From Fischerella sp. PCC 9605 (GTDB taxonomy: Bacteria > Cyanobacteriota > Cyanobacteriia > Cyanobacteriales > Nostocaceae): a stretch of DNA of 64,000 nt. The stretch covers positions 109,559-173,558 of the forward strand of contig NZ_KI912153.1 of assembly GCF_000517105.1 (NCBI RefSeq). The letters run 5' to 3'. Numbering within the stretch: the first letter of the stretch is position 1; every line of letters begins with the position of its first letter. The notes beneath the pieces were generated by a model. It ran no database searches, was not told the origin of the DNA, and was given only the letters and a program-made list of their open reading frames with translations. Positions 34,084 through 42,976 of the stretch are shown piece after piece. Made by a program: the position numbers and the translations under genes.

Positions 34084-35934
34084 ATGAGAATTCTTTTGGT
34101 TGAAGACGATGATTCGCTTGCTCAAGCGGTGGCGGCTGTTCTGAGCAAGCAAAATTATGTAGTAGATATTGCTGCTGACGGTGAAGCTGGTTGGGAGTTG
34201 GTGAGTGTTTGTAGCTATGACCTAATTTTGCTAGATGTCATCCTACCCAAGTTAGATGGCATTAGCCTTTGTCAGCAACTACGACAAGAGGGCTATCAGA
34301 TGCCCATTCTACTGCTAACGGCAAAGGATAGCAGAACTGATAAAGTTATGGGTTTAGATGCTGGAGCAGACGATTATGTCGTTAAACCCTTTGACTTTCA
34401 AGAGTTATCAGCTCGCATTCGCGCTTTAGGACGTCGGGGAAATTCTTCTTTACCTCCAGTTTTAGAATGGGGAAGCTTACGGCTAGATCCTAGTAGCTGT
34501 GAAGTGACTTATGCTGGCAAAGTTTTGCATATAACAGCCAAGGAATTTAGTATTTTGGAGCTTTTTTTACGCAACAACCAACGCACCTTTAGCCGCAGTG
34601 CAATTGTAGATCACCTTTGGGCTGCTGATACAGATCCACCAGAAGATGACACGATTAAATCTCATATCAAAAGTTTGCGGCAGAAACTCAAAGCAGTAGG
34701 CGCGCCCTATGATTTTATTGAAACAGTTTATGGATTGGGCTATCGCCTCAAGCCTAATGCTAAAAAGCAAAAGTCTCAGGTAAGCAAAAAAGAATCAACT
34801 CCAACGCAACAAGAAATTTTTTCGGCAGCCCTTGCCAAAGCGCGGGAAGATTTTCAAGCTAAGGTTGGTTCGCGTATCGCTGTGCTGGAGCAAGCTAGTA
34901 ATGCCCTTAAAGAAGGTAGACTAAACTCTGGGCTGCAACAAAACGCAGAGCAGGAAGCTCACAAACTGGCGGGTTCGTTGGGAAGTTTTGGTTTTGCTCG
35001 TCCTTCGCTATTGGCTGAAAAAATAGAGAGTATACTTCAGAGTCAAACGCCAATTAACCAAGTTCAGTCTCGACATCTATGTGAACTCGTGAAGGAGTTG
35101 CAACAGGAGTTACAACAAACTCCGAATCAGTTAACCTGGGATGAACAAGCATTGAGTGAGCAACGGCAGAATGTGCTGTTGATAGTGAGCGATGATAGAC
35201 AAGTAGTTGAAGGGTTAGTCAAAGAGGCTGTAACTCAGGGAATGCATGTAGATATTGCTATTAATACTGCTGATGCTAGGAGTGCAATAGAATCCTCAAG
35301 TCCGGATATGGTGCTACTTGATCTTTACTGTTCTGATGGCACCAACAACAGCTTGAAGTTGCTAGCAGAATTATCCAACCGAACACCACCAATACCAGTA
35401 CTAGTTTTCACTGACCGAGGTAATTTTATTGACCGTGTAGAAGTAGCGCGAGCGGGCGGACGTAGTTTTTTACACAAATCTATGTCTGCCAAGAAAATAT
35501 TAGAGCTTGCCATCCAGACGATTCAACCAATAAGTGTTCTTGAAGCCAGAGTAATGGTTGTAGATGACGAACCGCAGGTGTTAACTTTTATACGGGATTT
35601 ACTAGAACCTTGGGGAATTAAGCTGACAACTCTTGAAGATCCGCGCTACTTCTGGGACTCCCTGACAGAGTGTTCCCCTGATTTACTGGTATTAGATTTG
35701 AAAATGCCTCATGTAAATGGAATTGAATTATGTCAGGTGGTGCGTAATGACCCCTACTGGAGCAAGCTGCCAGTGCTATTTATTACTGCCCACCTCGAAG
35801 CAGATACTGTTGATCTGATATTTGCAGCTGGCGCTGACGATTGTATCAGTAAACCAATAGAGGGAGCAAAATTAATCACCCGCATCTTCAAACGTCTAGA
35901 GCGGATTCAATTAATTAAGAGTGAAGTACCCTAA
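34084..35934 (+). CDS. OmpR-family regulator with HPt and two extra receiver domains
   Basis: A 616-residue protein: REC1 (phospho-acceptor D51, LILLDVILPKLDG), an OmpR/PhoB winged helix (~125-225, ending FIETVYGLGYRL), an HPt domain (H293 in EAHKLAGSLGSFGF), REC2 (D413, VLLDLYCSDG) and REC3 (D538, LVLDLKMPHVNG). The receiver and transfer residues are intact, so a multi-step phosphorelay could feed the DNA-binding domain. I start at ATG 34084 (MRILLVEDD), which fits the receiver fold; the upstream in-frame start at 34048 adds nothing. It is the only winged-helix regulator seen here and the best candidate to bind the TTTTCCAC repeats. No kinase gene is adjacent. Confidence 0.9.
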   Translation: MRILLVEDDDSLAQAVAAVLSKQNYVVDIAADGEAGWELVSVCSYDLILLDVILPKLDGISLCQQLRQEGYQMPILLLTAKDSRTDKVMGLDAGADDYVVKPFDFQELSARIRALGRRGNSSLPPVLEWGSLRLDPSSCEVTYAGKVLHITAKEFSILELFLRNNQRTFSRSAIVDHLWAADTDPPEDDTIKSHIKSLRQKLKAVGAPYDFIETVYGLGYRLKPNAKKQKSQVSKKESTPTQQEIFSAALAKAREDFQAKVGSRIAVLEQASNALKEGRLNSGLQQNAEQEAHKLAGSLGSFGFARPSLLAEKIESILQSQTPINQVQSRHLCELVKELQQELQQTPNQLTWDEQALSEQRQNVLLIVSDDRQVVEGLVKEAVTQGMHVDIAINTADARSAIESSSPDMVLLDLYCSDGTNNSLKLLAELSNRTPPIPVLVFTDRGNFIDRVEVARAGGRSFLHKSMSAKKILELAIQTIQPISVLEARVMVVDDEPQVLTFIRDLLEPWGIKLTTLEDPRYFWDSLTECSPDLLVLDLKMPHVNGIELCQVVRNDPYWSKLPVLFITAHLEADTVDLIFAAGADDCISKPIEGAKLITRIFKRLERIQLIKSEVP

Positions 35935-36034
35935 GTTCCACTACGCTTCATCATTGTGAGTTTTAAAAGTTGAATTTAATGATTTCATACCGCAATGGGA
36001 GCAACGCCTCCTCACTAATTTATCTTTACTAACG

Positions 36035-36850
36035 TCAACGCTGTGAATTCTGATGTAATAATTCTTGAATCTCCTGCCGCAATGCTGTGATTTGGGTTTG
36101 AAGCACTTGAATCGATTTTGCCCCAGCTAACTCTGCTTCGTCATCATCAGCGTCACGACCAATAAAGAACGTTGCCACAGTCGCAGTCACATAGCCAAAC
36201 ACGGCAAATGCATACAACGCTAAGAAAAAACAAAGTACCCGACCTTCAGAGGTTTTAGGCCAATACTCAGAACCCATTGTTGTTATTAACATTGCTGTCC
36301 ACCATAAAGCAGTGCCATAGTTGTGCAGCCCAGATTCCACAGGAACTTCGTTTTCAAACGCATACATCCCTGCTGCTCCTAATAAAGTCACAATCATGGT
36401 TAACGCCACAACATAACCAAACCCTCGACGGCTCACACTGGCTGAGAGAACCCGCATTCCTCGATTAGCACGAGTCATGACTCGCAACAGTTGTAGCCCT
36501 CGTACAGCCCTTGCTGTGCGTAGTATTTTGATGACTCGGATAATCCGAAAAGTACGCAGGGCTGGCAAAAATAGAGAAATAACTGTGAGCCAGTTGCTTT
36601 TGATATAGGAAATTTTATGAGGAGCGATCGCTAGTTTCAGGAGAAAATCTAATATAAAAATAATCCAGATAGTGATGCTAACGGCTTGCAGTAAAGGATT
36701 TAACCCCCAGATCATCTCGATGATGAATAGTGCTAGCCACGCAAAGCCCAGCACCAGCATGGGAGTTTCTAGCCATGCTTCTAACTGTTGCAAGACTTCG
36801 CTGCGTTCTCTTTCTAGGGCTTGTTTTTCTAGAAGCTTAGAATTACTCAT
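36035..36850 (-). CDS. Six-helix voltage-gated-type ion channel with unusual filter
   Basis: A 271-residue channel of the Kv/ion-transport family. S1-S3 are in residues ~30-90. S4 carries regularly spaced arginines (LRTFRIIRVIKILRTARAVR). S5, a pore loop and S6 follow, then a C-terminal coiled-coil-like tail (SIQVLQTQITALRQEIQELL) that may tetramerise. The filter region reads ITTMGSEYWPKT instead of the potassium signature TVGYG, so selectivity may differ. The gene is monocistronic. No strong ribosome-binding site precedes the ATG at 36850. Confidence 0.85.
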   Translation of the reverse strand: MSNSKLLEKQALERERSEVLQQLEAWLETPMLVLGFAWLALFIIEMIWGLNPLLQAVSITIWIIFILDFLLKLAIAPHKISYIKSNWLTVISLFLPALRTFRIIRVIKILRTARAVRGLQLLRVMTRANRGMRVLSASVSRRGFGYVVALTMIVTLLGAAGMYAFENEVPVESGLHNYGTALWWTAMLITTMGSEYWPKTSEGRVLCFFLALYAFAVFGYVTATVATFFIGRDADDDEAELAGAKSIQVLQTQITALRQEIQELLHQNSQR

Positions 36851-36898
36851 AGTATTAATTCGTAATTTGTAATCAAAACTGGATTTTAAAAATTGGTA

Positions 36899-37104
36899 TT
36901 ATTTGCTAGTAGCAGGGGGTTCTAGGACGTTGACACTAACTAAAGGCGTAACATTAAAATCCTGTTTTAATAAATTAGTTTGAATTGCTTGGGTGAGGCG
37001 ATCGCGAATTTGTTCACTAATGGTAAAATTACTGCTACTGCTGAAACTTGGCTATTGTCTACTTTTGAGTTGCCTCGTGGCACTTGGATAATGAGTTGAC
37101 GCAT
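36899..37104 (-). pseudogene. DUF389 gene reduced by internal deletions
   Basis: From an ATG at 37104 with a GGAGGG upstream the frame reads MRQLIIQVPRGNSKV, jumps to DNSQVSAVAVILP and then, in another frame, ISEQIRDRLTQAIQTNLLKQ, DFNVTPLVSVNVLEPP, stopping at 36899. These correspond to residues ~1-14, ~199-212 and ~391-429 of the intact DUF389 protein at 22282. Two large internal deletions have left about 205 bp. It is clearly non-functional. Confidence 0.8.
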
Positions 37105-37309
37105 TCTACCCTCCTACCGCTAACCATCTTGCTTTTTCAGGCGCTAACTCTACTACCCAAAGAGATATTCTTTTAAAAATATATCTCATACTCAATTAAC
37201 GCTTGATCAGCCGTAAAAATGGTAGAGCTTAGTAAAATAACTGATACTTGAGGCAGTAAAACAGGTTATAAAGGAAAGTTTTATTTTATTAAGTTAACGT
37301 TTGAAATTT

Positions 37310-37344
37310 AGATTAAATCTAAATAGTGGAAAAGCCGTGGAGAA
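37310..37344 (-). promoter_or_regulatory. TTTTCCAC direct-repeat promoter, site 8
   Basis: Minus strand: TTCTCCAC, GGC, TTTTCCAC ending at 37326, ten bases, TAATCT (37315-37310). It faces the deleted DUF389 gene. With site 9 it explains part of the 430-bp gap before the SLH gene; the rest is AT-rich with no gene. Confidence 0.65.
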
Positions 37345-37450
37345 CTTGACTATATTTTTCTTCAATTTGTTATTTTGGATATTGCTTTCTCTATATCTAA
37401 AGTAATAAGTATAATCACCCTATAGTAAGATTTTTAATTGTCTAATAAAT

Positions 37451-37485
37451 TTCTCCACTAAATTTCCACTATTTACTAATAATTA
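37451..37485 (+). promoter_or_regulatory. TTTTCCAC direct-repeat promoter, site 9
   Basis: Plus strand: TTCTCCAC, TAA, ATTTCCAC ending at 37469, ten bases, TAATTA (37480-37485; the weakest -10 of the set). The start near 37492 gives a ~42-base leader to the SLH gene at 37534. Confidence 0.65.
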
Positions 37486-37533
37486 TTGAACTATTAGAAA
37501 AATTAATTATTGAAAAAACAGGAGGCATGGATA

Positions 37534-38484
37534 ATGACTCGGTTAACTCAGTTTGTGTCAGCAGGCGTATCTTTACTAACTTTAAATTTAACAGTATTTG
37601 CAGTTGGAGCATTAGAAACTTATGCTCAATCTTCCTCTGTGTCTACCTTTAGTGACGTTCAACCAAATTACTGGGCACAGCCATTTATTCGGGGTTTGGC
37701 TGCAAGAAATATTGTAGCTGGGTATCCTGATGGTACATTTCGACCAGAACAGCCAGTAGATCGGGATGAGTTTGCAGCTATCATTCGTAAAGCTTTTGAT
37801 AAACCACCAATTCGTCAAATAGAAAGTGGTGCTGTATATAAAGACGTTCCTGCTAATTATTGGGCTACTCGTCCCATTGAAGAAGCATATCAGCAAGGAT
37901 TTATGTCAGGTTATCCTGGTGGTTACTTCCGTCCCAATCAACCAGTTTCTAAAGTTGAGGCTATAGTTGCTTTAAGCAAAGGTTTGAATCTAACTACTGG
38001 TACATCAGCTGTTAGTGTACCTACAACCACGCAGAATGCGGTTCCTCAACAAACCACACGTAGAACCACAAAAAGACCTATCTTCTTACCGCTCGCAATT
38101 ACTAGTTTGATGCAGCCTTTATTAATACCAAAAGCTCAGGCTGCACCGATTAATGCTGTGACTTCTTCAACAACTGAGCGACAAGCAGTGGCAGCGAATC
38201 TTAATCGTCCTGCATCATTTATTCTTACTAATACTTATGCAGATGCCAATAGAATTCCACAATATGCAGTTGCAGATGTAGCAGCAGCAACCAAAAAAAA
38301 TATAGTGGTCAACTATCCAAATCCCAAAGTTCTTAATCCAAGTAAACCTGCCACTAGAGGAGAGATTACAGCTTTAATTTATCAAACTTTAGTTGTTCAG
38401 GGAAAAATAGAACCACTTGCTAATAATTCACCTGCCAATCAGTATATTGTTCGTACTACTAGCAGCAATCATAATTCTCAATAA
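37534..38484 (+). CDS. SLH-domain envelope protein
   Basis: A 316-residue exported protein. The signal peptide ends near TYAQ. Two clear SLH segments follow (FSDVQPNYWAQPFIRGLAAR; YKDVPANYWATRPIEEAYQQ), then a Thr-rich basic linker and a third, split SLH segment (YAVADVAAATKKNIVVNYPN, TRGEITALIYQTL). It matches the SLH part of the gene at 20087 but lacks the fasciclin domain. The ATG at 37534 has AGGAGG upstream and is preferred to a TTG at 37510. Probably cell-wall bound. Expressed from promoter site 9. Confidence 0.85.
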   Translation: MTRLTQFVSAGVSLLTLNLTVFAVGALETYAQSSSVSTFSDVQPNYWAQPFIRGLAARNIVAGYPDGTFRPEQPVDRDEFAAIIRKAFDKPPIRQIESGAVYKDVPANYWATRPIEEAYQQGFMSGYPGGYFRPNQPVSKVEAIVALSKGLNLTTGTSAVSVPTTTQNAVPQQTTRRTTKRPIFLPLAITSLMQPLLIPKAQAAPINAVTSSTTERQAVAANLNRPASFILTNTYADANRIPQYAVADVAAATKKNIVVNYPNPKVLNPSKPATRGEITALIYQTLVVQGKIEPLANNSPANQYIVRTTSSNHNSQ

Positions 38485-38589
38485 TTGCCATTAGCCCTTA
38501 GGTCAGTAGGGTCTACGATTTTAAACCATTTTATCGAGGAGCGAAGATAGCAGTAATCGGGGCAATTAGCATAAAACAAGTTTTGACTG

Positions 38590-40605
38590 TTAGAATCTAA
38601 ACCCCAATAAATTCCAGTAAGCCAACCAAGGAATAAAAATTAATGCGGCTAAAGTAATTAAAGAGTAGTGCATTCGTCCGATTAAAGACCAATAATTATT
38701 AAACCAAGCTAATGCCGTGAATATTAACAATCCTAAAGACAGAATGGTAGTCACGAGCGGTAGACAAAGTAATGCTACTACAACACCAGGAACACCATAC
38801 ACCAACTTCCATACGCCAATCAGCCACAGCGATACAGGCAAGCCAATTAAAAACACTAAATTTAGAGTACCAACTAGACCAGCTATTACCCAACCATTGT
38901 TTAACTGCTGTTGAGAAGTAAAACGCTTTCTTCTGAGATAACGGATGAGAGGGTGTATCGGATAGACTATAACAGCTGATAAGAAAACAATTGCACAAAA
39001 ACCAACAATTCCTAACTGTACCCAAATAGTTTCATACCACGGTACTCGCTCAAAGGCCCCGATTTTGGACCAAAGTGGATTAAAGGCAAAGGCAATGTTG
39101 CCCGTGCTATCTTTACCAAAGGCTGTATAAGCGTCATCATTAACTCGTTTAAATAACAGTGGTTCCATAGGTACTAACCGCAATTTTGGAGCATTTCCTA
39201 GGAAGAACAAACCAGGGGTACTAACCAACAAAGTACCGTTGTCACCTTTGTTGATATTGATATGCTCAAACGGTGCAGTTACCTTGGCAAAGGTGTGGCG
39301 GGGATACTCTAAATCTCGGTAAGTGCCAGTAAAGCTTTCAAGTTGAGCTTCGGTAAGGGCAAGTGGTTTAACAGGTGCAGGTTTTTCGGTGACTGGAAAA
39401 TAATAGTCTAAAAATTTAGTTAGGAATTTTCCATGCACGCCACTAAAACTGTTAGTAGCAACAAAAATGCCAAGATTTTGCTCAGGCATGAGGGTGAGAG
39501 AACTAGAATACCCCCGCAAGCTACCCAAATGTCCAATCATGCGAATGTTGTTTTCCAAACGTTCGCGAAAACTGTAGCCAGTACCCGGTAATTTGGGATG
39601 GTGGGTAAAGTGCTGTTTGTGCATCAGCCTGACAGTATCTTCTTCCAAGATGCGCGAGTTTTCGTAGCGACCAAGCTGTAGGTGAGCAATCATAAAGTGA
39701 GCCATATCTGTAGCCGTTGTACTCATGGCCGCAGCTGGGGCAATATTCAAATACAGATATGGGACAGGTTTAAAGCTGCCATTTTGATACTGATAGCCTA
39801 CAGCCAAATCATTAGCTAGCGCTGGCGGTGGTGGCTGAAGAAATGTGCTGCGGTTCATCTTCAGCGGCTGCAAAATGTTTTTGTTAATGTATTCAACAAA
39901 GGGAATACCAGAAATTTTTTCCACCAAATAACCTAATAGAGCGGTGCTATGGCTGGAATAGCTATATAGTTTACCAGGAGGCCGCACAATCGGTGGCATA
40001 TACTTAGGCAAGTAATCTCCTAAAGGTATCATTTCGGCTTCACTACGAGCTGCCAGTCCAATTCGTCGCTTCGTCGTACCGTTAGTGTGCGTCATCAACT
40101 GAGCAACTTTGGCTGGTTCGGGGTAAGGGTTTTCCAGTTGGAAGTCTGTCAGGTATTTGTTGACAGAAGCATCTAAGTCAAGCTTTCCTCGCTCATACAA
40201 TTGCATTGCTGCTGTTGCTGTAAATAGTTTGGAGAGGGAAGCAACACGAAACAGTGTTTGATCGACAACTACTGGTATCTTTTTCTCTACGTTGGCATAA
40301 CCATAGCCTTTAGCGAAAAAGAGTTTCCCATCTTTAACTACAGAAATGACAGCCCCAGGAATGTGAGATTTTGACATCTCCTCATTCAAAATTTTGTCTG
40401 TGAATGCTTCCAATTCCTGGGCGTCATTTAATCCTGGTGCAGTAGGAGATGGTGGTACAGGTGGTTCTGGTGTAATAGGTTGTTGCTGTTGAGGTTCTGA
40501 AAGCGGAAAATTGGGTGTATCTTGAGTCCAGCCAGGTAAGGCAGGCAAGGAAACGAATAGGATGCCTATCATTACCCAGCAAAGCAGTTTTCTGGGATTA
40601 TACAT
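38590..40605 (-). CDS. Serine beta-lactamase-like hydrolase with membrane tail
   Basis: A 671-residue protein of the class C beta-lactamase/penicillin-binding superfamily. A signal segment and proline-rich linker precede the catalytic domain: SLSK (active Ser and Lys, VASLSKLFTATAAMQ), the YSS variant of the tyrosine motif (LYSYSSHSTALLGYL) and HLGSLRGYSS in place of KTG. After residue ~430 come a beta domain and, from ~530, five hydrophobic helices to the C-terminus. It probably acts in the periplasm on peptidoglycan-type or D-amino-acid peptides. Resistance activity should not be assumed. It lies alone between intergenic gaps. Confidence 0.85.
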   Translation of the reverse strand: MYNPRKLLCWVMIGILFVSLPALPGWTQDTPNFPLSEPQQQQPITPEPPVPPSPTAPGLNDAQELEAFTDKILNEEMSKSHIPGAVISVVKDGKLFFAKGYGYANVEKKIPVVVDQTLFRVASLSKLFTATAAMQLYERGKLDLDASVNKYLTDFQLENPYPEPAKVAQLMTHTNGTTKRRIGLAARSEAEMIPLGDYLPKYMPPIVRPPGKLYSYSSHSTALLGYLVEKISGIPFVEYINKNILQPLKMNRSTFLQPPPPALANDLAVGYQYQNGSFKPVPYLYLNIAPAAAMSTTATDMAHFMIAHLQLGRYENSRILEEDTVRLMHKQHFTHHPKLPGTGYSFRERLENNIRMIGHLGSLRGYSSSLTLMPEQNLGIFVATNSFSGVHGKFLTKFLDYYFPVTEKPAPVKPLALTEAQLESFTGTYRDLEYPRHTFAKVTAPFEHININKGDNGTLLVSTPGLFFLGNAPKLRLVPMEPLLFKRVNDDAYTAFGKDSTGNIAFAFNPLWSKIGAFERVPWYETIWVQLGIVGFCAIVFLSAVIVYPIHPLIRYLRRKRFTSQQQLNNGWVIAGLVGTLNLVFLIGLPVSLWLIGVWKLVYGVPGVVVALLCLPLVTTILSLGLLIFTALAWFNNYWSLIGRMHYSLITLAALIFIPWLAYWNLLGFRF

Positions 40606-40752
40606 CCGAGTATTTGCAATATTTTTTATTCAAAACTTACCTTATATGGTTCTTATATTTTTCTACCTTCTGATATAAAACAGCCTCTTCTTAGCTTATG
40701 TAATTTGGAATAAACATATTTTTATGACCGCAGCTTAAAACTTACTGATAAC

Positions 40753-40787
40753 TTCTCCACCAGTTTTCCACTTTTTAGTTTTAGTAT
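40753..40787 (+). promoter_or_regulatory. TTTTCCAC direct-repeat promoter, site 10
   Basis: Plus strand: TTCTCCAC, CAG, TTTTCCAC ending at 40771, ten bases, TAGTAT (40782-40787). The next plus-strand gene, the AI-2E permease, starts at 41320, so a leader of about 525 bases or an unannotated RNA is implied. The rest of the 325-bp gap shows no gene. Confidence 0.6.
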
Positions 40788-40929
40788 AAACAATTTAAGT
40801 AGTTAAACCCGCCGAACTGATGCGATCGCCATACTTATTAATTTGTAAAATAGTCTGACTCACCTTGCTAATTGCTAGGAGATGAAGATTTACTTACAAA
40901 TTTATAGAGATACTTTTCTTACTGAAGAT

Positions 40930-41112
40930 TTAGACAAATGTTTTTTGGTTAGGTTGCCATAATCCCTGTTCAAGCTCTTCGACCCCTTCAGGAGTTTCTC
41001 TATTTTGTCGACTCATATTAAAAAATATTGAGCCAAGCACGAATATAGCTAAGCTACTGAAAATCAATACAAAAGCACGTATCAATATATTACTAGGACG
41101 TGGATTTTGCAT
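40930..41112 (-). CDS. Small single-helix membrane protein
   Basis: A 60-residue frame, MQNPRPSNILIRAFVLIFSS, with one membrane helix (FVLIFSSLAIFVLGSIFF) and a polar tail (NRETPEGVEELEQGLW). An alternative TTG start at 41133 adds seven residues. Neither start has a good ribosome-binding site. Could be real, since such small anchors are common in cyanobacteria, but the support is weak. Confidence 0.4.
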   Translation of the reverse strand: MQNPRPSNILIRAFVLIFSSLAIFVLGSIFFNMSRQNRETPEGVEELEQGLWQPNQKTFV

Positions 41113-41319
41113 TTTTCTAGGTAATGCCTTCAAACGTTATTTCTTTCAGATTACTGTTCAGTACTATACATTCTTCTGTCTAAGGAATGAGAAAGTACTC
41201 CTAATTAAAAATCAGCCTTAAAGAGGCTTTTTTAGGATAAAAAAATAACTAAATTGGAGAATGAAAGTCAGCACAATCGCCGGGGATCGGAAAATAGCAA
41301 AAATCTGGAGGGTGGCGCA

Positions 41320-42348
41320 GTGCGTTTCGGTCAATTAATCGGCTTTCTCGCTCTTGTAATCTCGCTTTATATTTTGTGGCAAATTCAGCAAATAGTTTTG
41401 CTGACATTTGCAGCAGTAGTATTGGCAACAGTCCTCAGCCAAATGGTGAAATTTTTCCAAAGATTTCGCATTAAGCGAGGCTTTGCAGTAACCATATCAG
41501 TTGTGATTGTACTAGTCATTGTAGTATGTTTTTTCGCACTGATTGTGCCGCGTATTGTTGAGCAATTGCAGCAATTTGGCAACCTAATGCCGATGGCATT
41601 AGAACGGTTACGGACGTGGAATAACTGGTTAGAAAATGTAATTCCAAACCAACTTTTAGAAAATATTCGTGGGCTTAGATATCTTACTCAGGGTTTACAA
41701 AGTTGGTTAAATCAGCTAATTAACAACTTTTTCTCTTTAGTCAGGAGTTCGCTTTCTATTATTTTGGGAATGTTACTGTTTGTAGTTCTGACAATTATGC
41801 TCTTAGTTAATCCATTGCCATATCGGCAAGGATTTATCATGCTATTTCCTGCTTTCTACCGCCGACGAGTTGATGAAATTCTTAGTAAATGTGCAACAGC
41901 TTTAACTGGCTGGATAAAAGGCACTCTCCTAACAATGTCCATCATTGCAGTTTTAAGCTATGTTGGATTATTCATTTTGAGAGTTCCATTGCCACTGGTT
42001 AATGCGGCTTTAGCTGGAATATTAGAGTTTATCCCAAATGTGGGACCGACCTTGAGTGTAATTCCACCAGCACTACTTGCTCTGAGTGATGCTCCTTGGA
42101 AAGCAGCCGCAGTGGTAGCGTTGTACTTTGGAATTCAACAGGTTGAAAGTTTAATTGTTGTACCTGTAGTAATGAAAAGTCAGGTATCTCTGCTGCCAGC
42201 TGTTACTTTATTGGCGGTAGTATTTTTTGGTAGCTTTTTTGGATTTTTAGGGGTATTTCTTGCTGTTCCGCTAGTAATTGTATTCCAAATTTGGATCAAA
42301 GAAGTTTTGGTTAATGATATACTCAATCACTGGCAATCAAGTAAATAA
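41320..42348 (+). CDS. AI-2E family transporter (TqsA/PerM-like permease)
   Basis: A 342-residue protein with about eight membrane helices, matching the AI-2E transporter family: LYILWQIQQIVLLTFAAVVL near the N-terminus, GMLLFVVLTIMLLVNPLPYR, GILEFIPNVGPTLSVIPPAL and PAVTLLAVVFFGSFFGFLG near the C-terminus. I place the start at GTG 41320 (VRFGQLIGF) because GGAGGG lies eight bases upstream and cyanobacterial relatives begin MRFGQ; a TTG at 41254 would add 22 residues without a good site. The substrate is not known: family members export AI-2 or act as Na+(Li+)/H+ antiporters. Confidence 0.85.
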   Translation: MRFGQLIGFLALVISLYILWQIQQIVLLTFAAVVLATVLSQMVKFFQRFRIKRGFAVTISVVIVLVIVVCFFALIVPRIVEQLQQFGNLMPMALERLRTWNNWLENVIPNQLLENIRGLRYLTQGLQSWLNQLINNFFSLVRSSLSIILGMLLFVVLTIMLLVNPLPYRQGFIMLFPAFYRRRVDEILSKCATALTGWIKGTLLTMSIIAVLSYVGLFILRVPLPLVNAALAGILEFIPNVGPTLSVIPPALLALSDAPWKAAAVVALYFGIQQVESLIVVPVVMKSQVSLLPAVTLLAVVFFGSFFGFLGVFLAVPLVIVFQIWIKEVLVNDILNHWQSSK

Positions 42349-42805
42349 ATATAATCAGGAACACCAGACGCTAACTGCACAAAGCTTGAAGTATTATTCA
42401 GTTTTAAAACAGTTATAACTTACCAATTATGTGATTAACAAAGGTGTGAAATATATGCCCTATTGACTATTGGTATTAGTTTGAGGTGGAAGTGCTTCAG
42501 ATTGTACATGACTTGCAAAGTCTGTCTGTGACGCAGCACTTCCTTTTGCAAGTTGGTATTTTATACAATTACTTATCTAATCACTCCAACACAATTCAAT
42601 CAATAATCTCAAAATTAATGACTTGTGGTTTTAAGACTTATGATCGGATTTGATACCATTCTTTTGGTAGAGGTAAAATCAAATATTAGAAATTAATGTT
42701 GACTGTTAGGTTTAGTTATATAAGAAATAGTAAATCGTGTTTTCTAACTTTTTCTTTGATTAACTAAACTACAAACAGGTTTTGAGAATATGAAAGGTAA
42801 GAGAC
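42349..42805. other. Intergenic region with competing hairpins
   Basis: About 460 bases without a gene except the lipoprotein leader. It contains a possible switch: GGAAGTGCT (42488-42496) can pair with AGCACTTCC (42535-42543), while ACTTGCAAAG (42511-42520) can pair with CTTTTGCAAGT (about 42543-42553). The two pairings are mutually exclusive. Confidence 0.35.
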
Positions 42806-42976
42806 ATGAAACACAAAATCACAAAAATTTTGATGTACATGGCTGCATCTACGGCAGTTTTAACATTTGCAGGTAGCTGTGAGCGTGGCTATGAATATGA
42901 AGAGGATGACCGTTATGGTGTAACCCCAGAAATTCCACAATTTGTAGCACTAGAAGTTACTCTTTTTGATGTGTAA
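42806..42976 (+). CDS. Small putative lipoprotein
   Basis: A 56-residue protein, MKHKITKILMYMAASTAVLT, with a signal sequence ending at a lipobox-like FAGSC, so Cys would be lipidated. The mature part is a short acidic peptide (ERGYEYEEDDRYG) ending LEVTLFDV. AAGGTAAGAGAC precedes the ATG. Its compact, complete signal supports a real gene. Function unknown. The 175 bases after it, to 43151, show nothing recognisable. Confidence 0.5.
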   Translation: MKHKITKILMYMAASTAVLTFAGSCERGYEYEEDDRYGVTPEIPQFVALEVTLFDV

